Shown here one piece after another: positions 10,039 through 21,630 of a stretch of 64,000 nucleotides of DNA. Positions within the stretch are counted from its first letter, which is position 1. Every line of letters begins with the position of its first letter. The position numbers were made by a program, and so were the translations under genes. Under the pieces are notes generated by a model. The model ran no database searches, was not told the origin of the DNA, and was given only the letters and a program-made list of their open reading frames with translations. Source of the stretch: Lactarius indigo (taxonomy: Eukaryota > Basidiomycota > Agaricomycetes > Russulales > Russulaceae); NCBI GenBank assembly GCA_025766275.1, contig JAFKAC010000056.1:310001-374000 (forward strand), in the 5' to 3' direction.

Positions 10039-12209
10039 TGAGCCCCTCTCTAAGTCAACTCTCCCTAGAGTGCTTCGAAGTCCATCAGGTCATAGACATC
10101 GTTGTCTACATCGTTGGAGGGGGTGCTTTCATGAGGGATGGGGCAGCGATGTTGGCGAAGGAAGTTGAAGGGGCCATGGGCTCCACACTTGCGACAATTT
10201 TCGTACTTGGGGCACTTGATTTCTTCGTGGCTGTTGCTGGTAAAACACTTGCCACACCACTGAGTGCGTTCTTCTGGGGCTGGCCAAAGGCACTGGTAGG
10301 GGAAGTGGTCAGTGCTAGAACACCTCCAGCAAAGCTTCTGTTTTTGAGGGCAAGCGAAGGAGAGGTGGTCTTCAGACTGGCACCTATAACAAAGTCGGAT
10401 GGTGCCAGTCCCCTTCTTGTTGGATCTGCGCTTGCGTCTCTTCTTCCTTTCTACAGAGGGGCTAGGTCCTTCTGGTTCATTGTGGAGTTCTGGCATGGAG
10501 TGGTAACGAGGTGGGGCAGGGGCAGGAATGGGGTGGACTTCAAAGGGGTGAGTTTCTTCTTCCAGAGGAGGGGGGTGTAGTGTGAGCCACCGGTCTGCAA
10601 TCTGGACATAGGCCTTGTGTGGTGAACTCACTGTCACTCGACAGCGAGGGATACGGTTGGAGACGACGGCGGGCGAGGTGGAGACGGAGAGAGCGTCGAA
10701 GGGGGCGAAGAGGAGGCGTCTTGGCTCAAAGAAAATAGTGGCGCACACAAGGTGGGGCACTTGAGGGAGCTGAGAGGCAAGAGAGGGAAGATGTCACAAG
10801 TGGACAGTCTGAGGGACTGTCCGATAGATTGCACTAGCTTATATACTACAGGGGGTGGTCTGTGCGTAGGTTTAGGGCAGGCTTAGGGCCTGTCCACGAG
10901 TGCTGCGCAATACTGCGGATTGGAACTTTCTAGAGACTAGTTATTAATACTGTCCAATCAGAATAAAGGATAAGCATGGTATGACTGCGCCGCAGTCAAT
11001 AACGCCATATCATGCCATAGTGGCGTGATTCCGCAGTAGCTGCGGAACCCGTGATTAGGACACGTGTTCCTTGTGACTTGGTTGATTATTTTCGTTGATT
11101 GATAAACGATCAACCGTTGATTGATACACGTGCATGTACACATGTGACTTGAAAGGGCAGAGTAATCACGTGACGCATCACGTGATCGTCGGAGAGTGAA
11201 ATTCAAACTCCGATCTCGGATTTCCCCTTTAGGAAGCTGATGACATAAGCCTGGTCCGGTCCGGTCCGGTTCTAAGTGCCTTGAGTCACAACCAGGTTTA
11301 TAGGTTTGTGACACCTTGTGCTCTTGCAACCTCCTTCAGGTACTGGTTAATTGCATGTCCATGTTGAGGAGGTGCCTTTTGAGGGGCTCCATCGTCTTGT
11401 ACAGGCCTTCAATCTCCTTTCAGAGGGCCTTCTGGTTTCGCAAGAATCGGCAAGTCCTGGAGATTTCTGCTGTGAGGCGGTCATCTCCCAGGTCTTCTAG
11501 GACTTCGTCGACTTGTCTGGCTGTGGGGGAAGCTTCGTCGAAGTTCTGCATCTGAGCTGGGGTGATGGGGGGAGCTGGATTGTGGGGGTCGTCGTCTCTG
11601 GGAAGGAGGAAGAGGGGGAGGCCATAGTGAGGGAGGTTCTTGCTCATGGTGCCAATGACGTCTTCTTTGTTCTCACTGATCTTGATCCACTTAGCATCCT
11701 TTCGGACATATGAGGTTGGGTCAGCGTTGTCAGGGATGAGGAAGTGGACATAGCAGCTGCTCCAAGGGTCATTCAAGAAGAAGGGGTAGCCAGGGTCGTC
11801 ATCTTCTTCAGCAGTGATGTGCATCCTTTCATAGTCAATGGGGAGTGCGTCCATGATTGGGTCGTTGGCTATTTTGCTGAGGTGGGCCATGGTCACTCTA
11901 GGATCAGGGGGGGAGGTGGTAGGTCGGTGTATCTCAGGAGTAGGGGGAGCTGTGTGTCCAGGAGGGGGAACACAAAGGGCTATTCCTCCTCCTTCTGTTT
12001 CTATGACGCTGGGCATGGTGGGATCAATGGGCTGTGGTTCCTGAATGAGTGAAGGCAAGGAAGGGGGTCGTGCTGGGAAGGGAGAATAGCCAGAGGAGGG
12101 TGTGACCGAGGGTGTTTCGTCAAAGGAGCCTCTTTCCATGGCACGAGCAACGAGGCGTTCTACAGAGGAGGAGCGAGAGGGCATGGTGAAGAAGCTAGTG
12201 GGGAAGGTG
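10039..12209 (-). pseudogene. Family B pol accessory tail, minus-strand copy, broken
   Basis: Only the 3' end of a B interior remains. It starts just upstream of the MPSRSSSVERL segment that follows the chromodomain and runs to the four C-terminal zinc knuckles and the YDLMDFEAL end. Two lesions are clear. A TGA at 11420-11422 replaces the CGA present in the plus-strand copy, and a 696-bp solo LTR splits the frame at 10618-11313. The 5' side is cut by the C1 element at 12210, and no continuation of this copy occurs beyond it. It is the same protein region as about 19585-21026 of the plus-strand copy. Confidence 0.88.
10618..11313 (-). repeat. Solo LTR, family H
   Basis: A 696-bp insertion with TGTG...GACA ends is flanked by a 5-bp duplication CCTTG (10613-10617 and 11314-11318). 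Removing it restores the B coding sequence between LQEHK and AYV. A TATATAA box lies on the minus strand near 10843, suggesting minus orientation. No internal coding region is present. It is read as a solo LTR left by LTR-LTR recombination. Confidence 0.75.
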
Positions 12210-12687
12210 TGTTACGTTCACAACCGGTTATGACTACGGACTGACTCAGTATTAGTCATGGACATTTACATCGTATCAGTCAGCACAGTAGTACACATGT
12301 GATTGTGGCTCGTGTATGACTCATTCCTAGGATAGCTGTACTAGGGTTCGAGCTAGTTACGCTACTGGTCTCTTGTTGTTCTAGCGGCGCTTTAAAGCCC
12401 GCGTGTATCTGTATAAGTAGTCGCTTTGGAAGGCCAAGAGTCCCCATCTTGGTCTTCTTCAATCCACCACTTTGACTCGTCTTCTCGCCTTAGTCTCTGA
12501 CTAAGTGTCCTTCTACTTCTATCCACCAAGGGATAGTACTTCTTCACCCCTTTTGCTGCAGCGTGTGCCGGAGTGCCCCTGTTCAGCCTGCGTTGGGTTG
12601 ACACGTGATCCCCATTCGCCTGACTTTCGCTAAGTCGATTATGCCTTTCTCGTGTCCAAGTCGGACTCACGCTGGTGGAGCGTAACA
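12210..12687 (+). repeat. Family C 5' LTR (C1 copy)
   Basis: A 478-bp block TGTTACG...GCGTAACA, clearly similar to the C2 LTRs at 55347-55830 and 62565-63051. A GTATAAG box is followed by the self-primer ATCTTGGTCTT at 12446-12456. It was inserted into the minus-strand B copy. Confidence 0.85.
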
Positions 12688-12689
12688 TT

Positions 12690-12700
12690 AAGACCAAGAT
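12690..12700 (+). promoter_or_regulatory. Self-priming binding site of C1
   Basis: AAGACCAAGAT, two bases inside the LTR, is the exact reverse complement of ATCTTGGTCTT at 12446-12456 in the LTR. See the same arrangement in C2, B and D. Confidence 0.75.
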
Positions 12701-12707
12701 CCTCACC

Positions 12708-13700
12708 ATGGCGTACTCGACCAGAGATCAGTGGACAACCTTTCGTCCCTACCACATTGAACGATGAGGAGATCGCAACGTACCAACAAGATTTTTAGGA
12801 GCAGCTCAGTGGAGAGAACGAGGAGAAGACACCAGGTATTTTGTAGAGTTCAACGGTCCTAACCATTTCTGACCTGTTGAGTTCAATTTCAAACGCCTCT
12901 GTTGGACCGAGGTTACTTGGAACCCCATAGATCATCGCTGGGATATTGTACGACCAGCCGGAAGAAACTACAATTGTGACATCGATGCGCGAGAACTCAA
13001 CAGCCGAGCGGACTACGGTCCCATTGACGGACAAGCACAAGAACATACTGACAAAGGAATCAGTGGAGAAGAAGCCTCCGATAGTCAACCATCACCAAGT
13101 AGAGGAAACACGCCAGCAGAAGACGCCAGCCTCAGAGCTATCGGCGACCACATTATACACCAAACTGAGTCCCTAACTATTCACCAGCCCAAACCAGAAA
13201 TAATCCACGTTCACAGCCCAGCAGTCACGATGGCAACTGCCACCATCACACGAGAAGAAGTGCCTCCTACCACTGAAGCAAGGGATCAAATAGCACTAGA
13301 AGAACAAAGACGCATCACAGAAGAATCACGAGCCAATTTGGCTCCTATAAACCCATACACCGGTCACCGGATGACTGATGACGATGTAGCAATTCATCGC
13401 GCCATCGGACCAGACGTAGCCGACCCTCCTAGCGGTGGAGGAGGACCCCCTGGCGACTTACCAGGAGGAGGACCCCCACCCAGAGGATCCGACTTCGGAG
13501 GATTCCCTGGAGGATTCCCAGGAGGACCACCAGGAGGAGGACCACCAGGAGGAGGACCCCCTGGAGGAGGATTACCAGGTGCAGGTCCCATTGCTCCCCC
13601 TCCAAATAGTAAATTAGCTGGCGAAGCACCCACAGTGTTTGACGGGGAACGCGCAAAAGTCGAAGCATTTCTCACTCAATGGCACGTTTACTGGGGCATG
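12708..13700 (+). pseudogene. Family C gag, 5' part (C1), truncated
   Basis: The frame begins with ATG in an ACCATGGCG context (MAYSTRDQW), unlike the GTG found at the same place in C2. It has TGA codons at 12765-12767 and again after GPNHF, so it is decayed. A second in-frame ATG at 13230 starts MATATITREE. A Gly/Pro-rich linker follows (about 13429-13590), then the start of the Gag domain (VEAFLTQWHVYWGM). The frame is cut at 13700 by a family B LTR, and the rest of this copy is not present in the window. Confidence 0.85.
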
Positions 13701-14279
13701 TGTTATGATCCGACGCTTCGGACCTAAGTCACAGTATGTCTCCACCCTGCCTTCCCCTTTCTGTACTATACCTTGTTACCAAAGGAGCTACTGTTACTAG
13801 TGGCGCTGTTTCTTTGATCCGAACTTCTGTTTACTCCGTTTAGTCTCTTTGATATTGTGTGGACTTGTGTTCATGTTGTTTGGAACCCTGTCCTATATAA
13901 ACCTGTACCATAGACCGTAGGAAGCCAGACTTGGCTTTGTTTGCAATCTAGCAACCTTGCCTCCGTACTTTGGTGTGACCTCGCCTTATCCCTCTCTTCT
14001 TGTGCATCCCCTACCTCAGTCCCTAACCAGGACACTTCGAAGTCTTTGCAGTTGAACTATATCAACACGTTACACCTGTTATACTCTGTGCACTAGCAAG
14101 ATCAAGTGTAGAGAAGTGTTAGACACTTCGGACGAGGAGTCCTACATAACAGAGTAGTGCTGCACCTTGTGCCACACTTTTATCACTTGTATTTTATAGC
14201 AATAAGACAACAGAGGTCTTCGCTTGATACTTGTGTGATTCGGAACCTTTAGAACCCACGCCCCTGCTAGGGCGTAACA
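13701..14279 (+). repeat. Family B LTR 1 (5' LTR)
   Basis: 579 bp, TGTTATGATCC...GGCGTAACA. A TATATAA box lies at 13894-13900 and the self-primer 11-mer AGACTTGGCTT at 13927-13937, 33 nt downstream. By eye it is closer to LTR 3 (23417) than to LTR 2 (21053), which matters for the history of this composite. Confidence 0.93.
13894..13937 (+). promoter_or_regulatory. LTR promoter TATA box and start of B transcript/self-primer
   Basis: TATATAA at 13894 precedes AGACTTGGCTT (13927-13937) by 33 nt, the normal TATA-to-start distance. The 11-mer would be the first bases of the RNA and is perfectly complementary to 14281-14291. Confidence 0.7.
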
Positions 14280-14280
14280 T

Positions 14281-14291
14281 AAGCCAAGTCT
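14281..14291 (+). promoter_or_regulatory. Self-priming binding site of B
   Basis: AAGCCAAGTCT, one base inside the 5' LTR. No TGG start typical of tRNA-primed sites is present. It pairs exactly with 13927-13937 of the LTR. Confidence 0.75.
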
Positions 14292-14487
14292 ACAACTCCC
14301 AACACACCCAAGACACTACTGCCACACAGCAGAGTGGGCGACGATCCAAGAGGACGCATCAGCCAACAACCAGACACTCCACAGAACCCAGAAACGACGG
14401 CATAGCCGGGCGACGGATCCTCCTTGACACAAGAGGCCGCTTCAGCCATCCCCTTACACAAATCAGCACCCAAGACAGACCACAATC

Positions 14488-16161
14488 GTGGCTAGCATCA
14501 GTGTCACCTTTGAATCAGACAATGATTGGACCCCAGTCACAACCAGAACACAAGACGACCTCCCACACCACGTTAAAAGCAGTCAACTAGGAAAAGGAGC
14601 TCGCTGGGCCACAACATCAGGCAGACCACCTTGTTACAAGTGCCTCATCAAAGGCGAACTCAGACCAGTGGAATTCATCAACAACAACTGGTACATCCTC
14701 CGATACTTTCAGAATACATACCACACCAGAGCCATAAACATCACACCACACAGATTTGCTGAAGGACTAGGCTGGTGGAACGAAGAAGACGAACAGAACC
14801 CAGAAACGCCCACACAACAATCATCCTCAGCACCAAGAAACACTAGGGGAACATACAGACTACAACAAGACTCATCAGAAGAAGAACCCAGCTCAGACGA
14901 AGCGGAATCACACTCAGAACACCGCCTAGACATCACAGTACCCACACAAGCTTCGTCACAAACCAGCCCCACTATCCCTATCTGGATAGAACCATCCCCA
15001 GCGGAAGAAGGATTCCCAGCCCCACTACCACCAATCAGATTGCCCTCCCCAGTCGAACCACCCCAGATCCCCATCACACCACAGCCAACACTTATCATGT
15101 CAGCCATAAACGCCACAGGCACTGGCACAGGTACCGGCTCAAGCACCGGAACAGGAGGAACACCAACAACGAGCTCAGGAGGACTCAAAGGAGCACCCCC
15201 TACTCCGTTCACCGGAGATAGAACAGAGAGTGGTCAGTTCAAAAGAGAACTACTACGATACATCAAGTTAAATAGCGAGAATGAACTCATCAAAGAACCT
15301 TATGCACGGGTACTATTCGCCCTTACAATGTTCAAAGGACCCGGTGTACAGCTGTGGGTCAACCAAACCGAAGATGACATGGAAGCGGCACTAGCAGACC
15401 CCACCAAAGCCCTCACCAAAAACAGCAAAGATCTTTGGGACGGTTTTCTTGACACCTTCGACAGAGACTGGACCGACACTCTAAACAAAGAAAGAGCCTA
15501 CCAGAAGCTCATCAGTCTGACGATGCAGGGTGGAGCATTGGACAGTTACATCCTCAACTTCGAACACCTTGCAGGAATAGCAGGATGGGCAAGAGATGCC
15601 CCTGGAACGGTGGAATTCTTCAAAAGAGGACTACCCACAGGACTGTATTGTGCTTGCCTTATGCGAACCACCATCCCAAACACCATGGATGAGTGGCAAA
15701 CCGCTGCCAGAGCAGAACACCAACGCTGGAAGCTGCTAAAAGCCAGACCGGGGAATAGAAACCCAGGGCCAACCCAGAATGTCCACCAAGGACGACCAAA
15801 GCGAGACCCAAACGCGATGGATGTAGATGCCACCACCTCCACCCCCTTTAAGAAGCTTACTGAAGAAGAAAAGAAAGCCCTCATGAAAGATGGACGCTGC
15901 TTCAAATGTAGACAACAAGGACACATGGCTAGGAACTGTCAACGACAAAACACCACCAACCAAACCAAAGCCAGAGCCACAGACACTCAAGAAGCGGACA
16001 CTGCACCCCCATACACCCCAGAAGCAAGCACCTCATCGGTGGCTGCTACCACAACCGAAGATAAAGTCCGACAAGCCCTTGCACTCGTCCAAGGCATGAC
16101 TGAGGACGAAAAGAGACGCTACTATGCCTTAGATCAGGATTTTTGCGATGCCGACCTGTGA
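14488..16161 (+). CDS. Family B Gag
   Basis: A 557-residue frame opening at GTG (MASISVTFESDND); an in-frame ATG also occurs at 15097-15099. The N-terminal about 200 residues hold a small conserved-looking module and an acidic Ser/Pro stretch. A Gly/Thr-rich linker and the Gag domain (FTGDRTESGQFKREL onward) follow. A nucleocapsid knuckle CFKCRQQGHMARNC sits near residue 471. Gag forms the virus-like particle and binds RNA. The frame overlaps pol, which is in the -1 frame. It has no internal stop, so this half of the element looks intact. The true start is uncertain because GTG is unusual for a eukaryotic ORF. Confidence 0.9.
   Translation: MASISVTFESDNDWTPVTTRTQDDLPHHVKSSQLGKGARWATTSGRPPCYKCLIKGELRPVEFINNNWYILRYFQNTYHTRAINITPHRFAEGLGWWNEEDEQNPETPTQQSSSAPRNTRGTYRLQQDSSEEEPSSDEAESHSEHRLDITVPTQASSQTSPTIPIWIEPSPAEEGFPAPLPPIRLPSPVEPPQIPITPQPTLIMSAINATGTGTGTGSSTGTGGTPTTSSGGLKGAPPTPFTGDRTESGQFKRELLRYIKLNSENELIKEPYARVLFALTMFKGPGVQLWVNQTEDDMEAALADPTKALTKNSKDLWDGFLDTFDRDWTDTLNKERAYQKLISLTMQGGALDSYILNFEHLAGIAGWARDAPGTVEFFKRGLPTGLYCACLMRTTIPNTMDEWQTAARAEHQRWKLLKARPGNRNPGPTQNVHQGRPKRDPNAMDVDATTSTPFKKLTEEEKKALMKDGRCFKCRQQGHMARNCQRQNTTNQTKARATDTQEADTAPPYTPEASTSSVAATTTEDKVRQALALVQGMTEDEKRRYYALDQDFCDADL
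16137..16143 (+). promoter_or_regulatory. -1 frameshift heptamer GGATTTT (B gag/pol)
   Basis: Gag is read G GAT TTT in the correct X XXY YYZ phase, six codons before the gag stop. Shifting back one base gives GGA TTT and continues into the open pol frame. GGAUUUU is a proven viral frameshift heptamer (dianthoviruses). Confidence 0.75.
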
Positions 16162-19100
16162 GAGCTGACAGGGAGGCCAATTCAATGTATAGTGTTCGCG
16201 ATAGTGCTATGACAATCAAAGTCCTCGTTCGCCTTTACTACAAAGAAGCTCGCATAAATGTGCTGCTGGACAGCGGTGCAACAGACAACCTAATTGACCG
16301 AAACCTGATCCAAAAACTTGGACTAGGAACCACTCCTCTGAAACCACCCAGATTGGTCCGGAATGTAGATGGATCGCTAAACAAAGATGGCACCATGACA
16401 GAAACATGCCAGCTATGGATAAAAAGAGGAGAAGAAGAAACTCCCTTCCAGTTTTTCGTAACCAGCCTAGGGGAAGACAGAATGATCTTTGGATATCCCT
16501 GGTTCGAACACGAAAACCCAGACATAGACTGGAAGAAACAAGAGCTGAAAGGAGAAGCCGTCACCATCCTGACAGGAGGGTACCGCTTCCGAAGAAAGCG
16601 ACACCAAGAAGCGAAAGCGGCAGCAACCAAAACAACCTTTGACCCAGTAAAAGAAACTGCAATCCCAGAAGAATACCAGCGCCACAACAAAGTATTCTCA
16701 GACGAAGAAGCACAGCGCTTTCCCCCAGAAAGAGAAGAAGACCATCCTATCACATTGCGACCAGATGCACCCAACAAGATCAATTGCAAAATCTACCCCT
16801 TGACCCCAGAAGAAGACAAGGAGTTGAAGGCATATCTCGACGAAAACATAGCAAAAGGATACATCTATGAAGGAAGCTCCCCCTACGCTTCCTCCTTCTT
16901 CTTCAGAAAGAAAACAGACGGAGGGTTGTGCCCTATCTTGGACTACAGACCCCTAAATACCTGGACAATAAAAGACACTTACCCACTACCTCTCATCTCC
17001 GACATCCTGACCAACTTAAATGGGAAAACACTGTTCTCAAAGTTCGATATCAGATGGGGGTACCATAACATCCGCATAAAAGAGGAAGATCAGTGGAAGG
17101 CAGCCTTCAAGACACCAAGGGGGCTGTTCATCCCTCGAGTCATGACCTTCGGCCTCACAAATGCACCAGCCACCTTTGCAAGAACCATGAGCAGAATACT
17201 TTGACCGCTTATGGACAAATACCCGAGAGAGCTATTTGTGTACATGGACGATGTCCTGATAGCCACAGAAGAAGATACAGAACGCCACAGACAAATTGTA
17301 CACGAGTTCTTGGAAATCTGTGAAAAGGAATCTTATTTCCTTAAAGCGTCGAAATGCGTGTTCGAACAAAGAAAGATCCACTACCTAGGCATTGTCATCG
17401 ATGGGTCTCAAATCAAAATCGACCCAAAGAAAGTAGAAGGACTAAAAGACTGGCCAAGAGACATCAAGTCAGTCAAACAAGCAAGAAGCGTGTTGGGGAC
17501 ACTAAGTTATCAGCGACCCTTCATCCCCAACTTCGCTCACTTAGCAAGACCCATCACGGACACAATAAAGACGTCAGAAGGACCCTTCAGATGGACAAAG
17601 GAAGCAGCAGAAGCCTTAGAAGCTCTCATCACACTTGTGTGCAAAGACCCCATCTTATGCCAACCAGATATGGACAAACCTTTCGAACTAGAAGTAGATG
17701 CCTCCGCTTTCGCCACAGGGGCAATCTTAACACAAAGAGACAGCCGAAACAAACCACAAGCTGTGGGATACTTCTCCAAATCATTTTCAGAAGCGGAGCG
17801 CAACTATGACATCCATGACAGGGAACTCCTGGCAGTAATCAGAGGACTAGAACACTGGAGACACCTTCTTTTAGGGTCCCCCCACGAAATCACAGTGTTT
17901 ACAGACCACAAAAACCTAGAATATTATCGCCACCCTCGACAAATCAATAGGAGAGTGGCGCGCTACATCCCCAGACTTGCAGACTATCACATCAAACTTC
18001 ACCACAAACCCAGACCCCAAAACCATGCTGATGCCCTGTCAAGACGCCCTGACCACGACACCGGAGCAGGGGATAACACCGATGTAGTGGTCCTGACCCC
18101 AACCATCTTCGCAAACTCTGCTCTCTCCATAAGAATAGATGACCGGGTCATGGCACACCAATTAGATCACCAAGACACTCTGGACGAGTGGGCTGCCCCC
18201 TTCCACCTAGTAAAACAAGGCAAACACTGGTGGAGAGGCGACAAACTGGTGGTTGTGGACAACACACCGCTAAAGAGGGGGGTAATTTCCCTGTTTCACG
18301 ATACAAAAACAGCTGGACACCCCGGAATAACAAAGACCTTGTGGTTAGTGTCACAAGACTTTTGGTGGCCAAACATGAAAGACGACATATCCGCATATGT
18401 AAAGGGCTGTGCCACATGCCAATCAAACAAGAACTTCCCTGGGAACCCGAAACCACCGATATTCCCCATCAAGACTAACCCAGAAGCACTCCCTTTTGAA
18501 ACCATCGCTCTAGACTTTATCACAAAGCTACCCCAATCAGAAGACAATGACACAATTCTCACCATCACGGATCATGACTGTTCCAAAGCAGCCTTCTTTA
18601 TCCCATGCAGCGAAACAATAGACGCAGAAGGAGTGGCAAAACTCTATGCCAAAACTGTCCTGCCACACTATGGACTACCAAGAAGGGTCATCTCCGACAG
18701 AGACCCCAGATTCACAGCGAAGTTCATCAAAGAACTGTGCAGAGTGCTTGACATAGAACAAAACATCAGCACAGCATACCACCCACAAACAGATGGACAA
18801 TCAGAGCGAACAAACCAGTGGTTAGAACAGTACCTCCGAATGTTCATAAACCATCAACAAGACAATTGGACGGAGCTACTACCACTGGCACAGTACACCC
18901 ACAACTCCTGGCCAAGCGCAACCACTAAGAAGGCACCCTACGAATTAATCCTTGGGTACATCCCAAGAGTACACCAACCAGAAAGAACGACCACAGTACC
19001 AGGAACACAAGAGAGATTGGAGCGAATCCAGGAAGCCAGAAGGACTGCCCAAGCAGCAATTACCCATGCACAGTCACTCTACAAAGGATCCTCTTGCTTC

Positions 19101-21026
19101 GAACAACACACAGAAGGAGATAGTGTGTGGCTGGATGCCAGGAACTTGAAAACAACGCACCCTAGTTTCAAGTTAGCCCCAAAAAGATATGGACCCTTCA
19201 GGGTCACAAAGAAGATCTCCGCCACCACATATGCCCTGAAACTTCCCCATCAGTGGCAGATCCACCCAGTATTCCATGCGTCACTCCTGATGCCATACAA
19301 AGAAACCTCCATACATGGAAAGAACTTTACGGAACCACCCCCAGATCTAGTAGATGGAGAACAGGAGTGGGAAGTCGAGAAAATACTAGAAACAAGATGC
19401 CACAGGAACCAGTTACAGTTCCTAATCAAGTGGAAGGGATACTCCGATGCACACAACAGTTGGGAACCAGAAAAGAACCTCAACGCCCCAGAACTTATTC
19501 AGGAACACTTTGAAAGCAACCCCAGAAGCGAAGGAGCAAAGCAATGGTTAAAACGAAAGGAAGTAACAGTACGAACAGCAACCACCTTCCCCACTAGCTT
19601 CCTCACCATGCCCTCTCGCTCCTCCTCTGTAGAACGTCTTGTTACTCGTGCCATGGAAAGAGGCTCCTTTGACGAAACACCCTCGGTCACACCCTCCTCT
19701 GGCTATTCTCCCTTCCCAGCACGACCCCCTTCCTTGCCTTCACTCATCCAGGAACCACAACCCATCGATCCCACCATGCCCAGCGTCATAGAAACAGAAG
19801 GAGGAGGAATAGCCCTTCGCGTTCCCCCTCCTGGACACACAGCTCCCCCTACTCCCGAGATACACCGACCTACCACCTCCCCCCCTGATCCTAGAGTGGC
19901 CATGGCTCGTCTCAGCGAAATAGCCAACGACCCAATCATGGACGCACTCCCCATTAACTATGAAAGGATGCACATCACTGCTGAAGAAGACAACGACCCT
20001 GGCTACCCCTTCTTCTTAAATGACCCCTGGAGCAGCCGCTATGTCCACTTCCTCATCCCTGACAACGCTGACCCAACCTCGTACATCCGAAAGGATGCCA
20101 AATGGATCAAGATCAGCGAAAACAAAGAAGATGTCATCGGCACCATGGGCAAGAACCTCCCTCACTATGGCCTCCCCCTTTTCCTCCTTCCCAGAGACGA
20201 CGACCCCCACAATCCAGCTCCCCCCATCACCCCAGCTCAGATGCAGAACTTGGACGAAGCTTCCCCCACAGCCAGACAAGTCGATGAAGTCCTAGAAGAC
20301 CTGAAAGATGACCGCCTCACAGCAGAAGTCTCTAGGACTCGCCGACTCTTGCGAAACCAGAAGGCCCTCCGAAAGGAGATTGAAGGCCTGTACAAGACGA
20401 TGGAGCCCCTCAAAAGGCACCTCCTCAACATGGACATGCAACTAACCAGCACCCGAAGAAGGTTGCAAGAACACAAAGCCTATGTCCGGATTGCAGACCG
20501 ATGGCTCACACTACACCCCCCTCCCCCGGAAGAAGAAACTCACCCCTTTGGAGTCCACCACATTCCTGCCCCTGCTCCACCTCGCTACCACTCCATGCCA
20601 AGACTCCACGACGAACCAGAGGGACCTAGCCCCTCTGCAGAAAGGAAGAAGAGACGCAAGCGCAGAGCCAACAAGAAGGAGACTGGCACCATTCGACTTT
20701 GTTACAGGTGTCAGTCTGAAGACCACCTCTCCTTCGCCTGCCCTCAAAAACAGAAGTTTTGCTGGAGGTGTTCTAGCACTGACCACTTCCCCTATCAGTG
20801 CCTCTGGCCAGCCCCAGAAGAACGCACTCAGTGGTGTGGCAAGTGCTTTACCAGCAACAGCCATGAAGAAATCAAGTGCCCCAAGTATGAAAATTGCCGC
20901 AAGTGTGGGGCCTATGGTCCCTTCAACTTCCTTTGCCAACATCGCTGCCCCCTCCCTCGCGAAAGCACCCCCTCCAACGATGTAGACAACGATGTCTATG
21001 ACCTGATGGACTTCGAAGCACTCTAG
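16140..21026 (+). pseudogene. Family B Pol (protease-RT-RNase H-integrase-chromodomain-accessory tail), one stop codon
   Basis: Read in the -1 frame from the GGATTTT site. Protease has LLDSGATDNLI. RT follows, and a single in-frame TGA at 17202-17204 falls between it and YMDD (YMDDVLIATEE). The homologous D sequence has a sense codon there, probably CGA mutated to TGA. After the stop come RNase H (VDASAFATG, YDIHDREL, TDHKNLEYY), an integrase HHCC site (GHPG...CATCQ) and catalytic D435, D496 and E532 (counted from 17211). The chromodomain is at 719-768. A tail of about 500 residues follows, with a coiled-coil-like region (LEDLKDDRLTAEVSRTRRLL), a basic patch and four zinc knuckles (about 1163-1247). 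Apart from the TGA the frame is complete. Confidence 0.93.
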
Positions 21027-21052
21027 GGAGAGTTGACTTAGAGAGGGGCTCA

Positions 21053-21630
21053 TGTTATGATCCGACGCTTCGGACCTAAGTCACAGTATGTCTCCACCAT
21101 GCCTTCCCCCTTTGTACTATACCTTGTTACCAAAGGAGCTACTGTTACTAGTGGCGCTGTTTCTTTGATCCGAACTTCTGTTTACTCCGTTTAGTTTCTT
21201 TGATATTGTGTGGACTTGTGTTCATGTTGTTTGGAACCCTGTCCTATATAAACCTGTACCATAGACCGTAGGAAGCCAGACTTGGCTTTGTTTGCAATCT
21301 AGCAACCTTGCCTCCGTACTTTGGTGTGACCTCGCCTTATCCCTCTCTTCTTGTGCATCCCCTACCTCCGTCCCTAACCAGGACACTTCGAAGTCTTTGC
21401 AGTTGAACTATATCAACGCGTTACACCTGTTATACTCTGTGCACTAGCAAGATCAAGTGTAGAGAAGTGTTAGACACTTCGGACGAGGAGTCCTACATTA
21501 CAGAGTAGTGCTGCACCTTGTGCCACACTTTTATCACTCGTATTTCATAGCAATAAGACAACAGAGGTCTTCGCTTGATACTTGTGTGACTTAGAACCTT
21601 TAGAACCCACGCCCCTGCTAGGGCGTAACA
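21053..21630 (+). repeat. Family B LTR 2 (middle LTR)
   Basis: 578 bp following the polypurine stretch GAGAGGGGCTCA. It differs from LTRs 1 and 3 at about ten scattered positions seen by eye (for example ATCAACGCG instead of ATCAACACG) and shares several variants with the solo LTR at 42665. It is followed directly by CAGTATTCC, mid-integrase sequence, not by a primer site. Confidence 0.93.

Noticed and set aside
13230..13727. 165-residue ORF ending CYDPTLRT
   Set aside because: Its last residues read into the B LTR; a chimeric end of the truncated C1 gag, not a separate gene.
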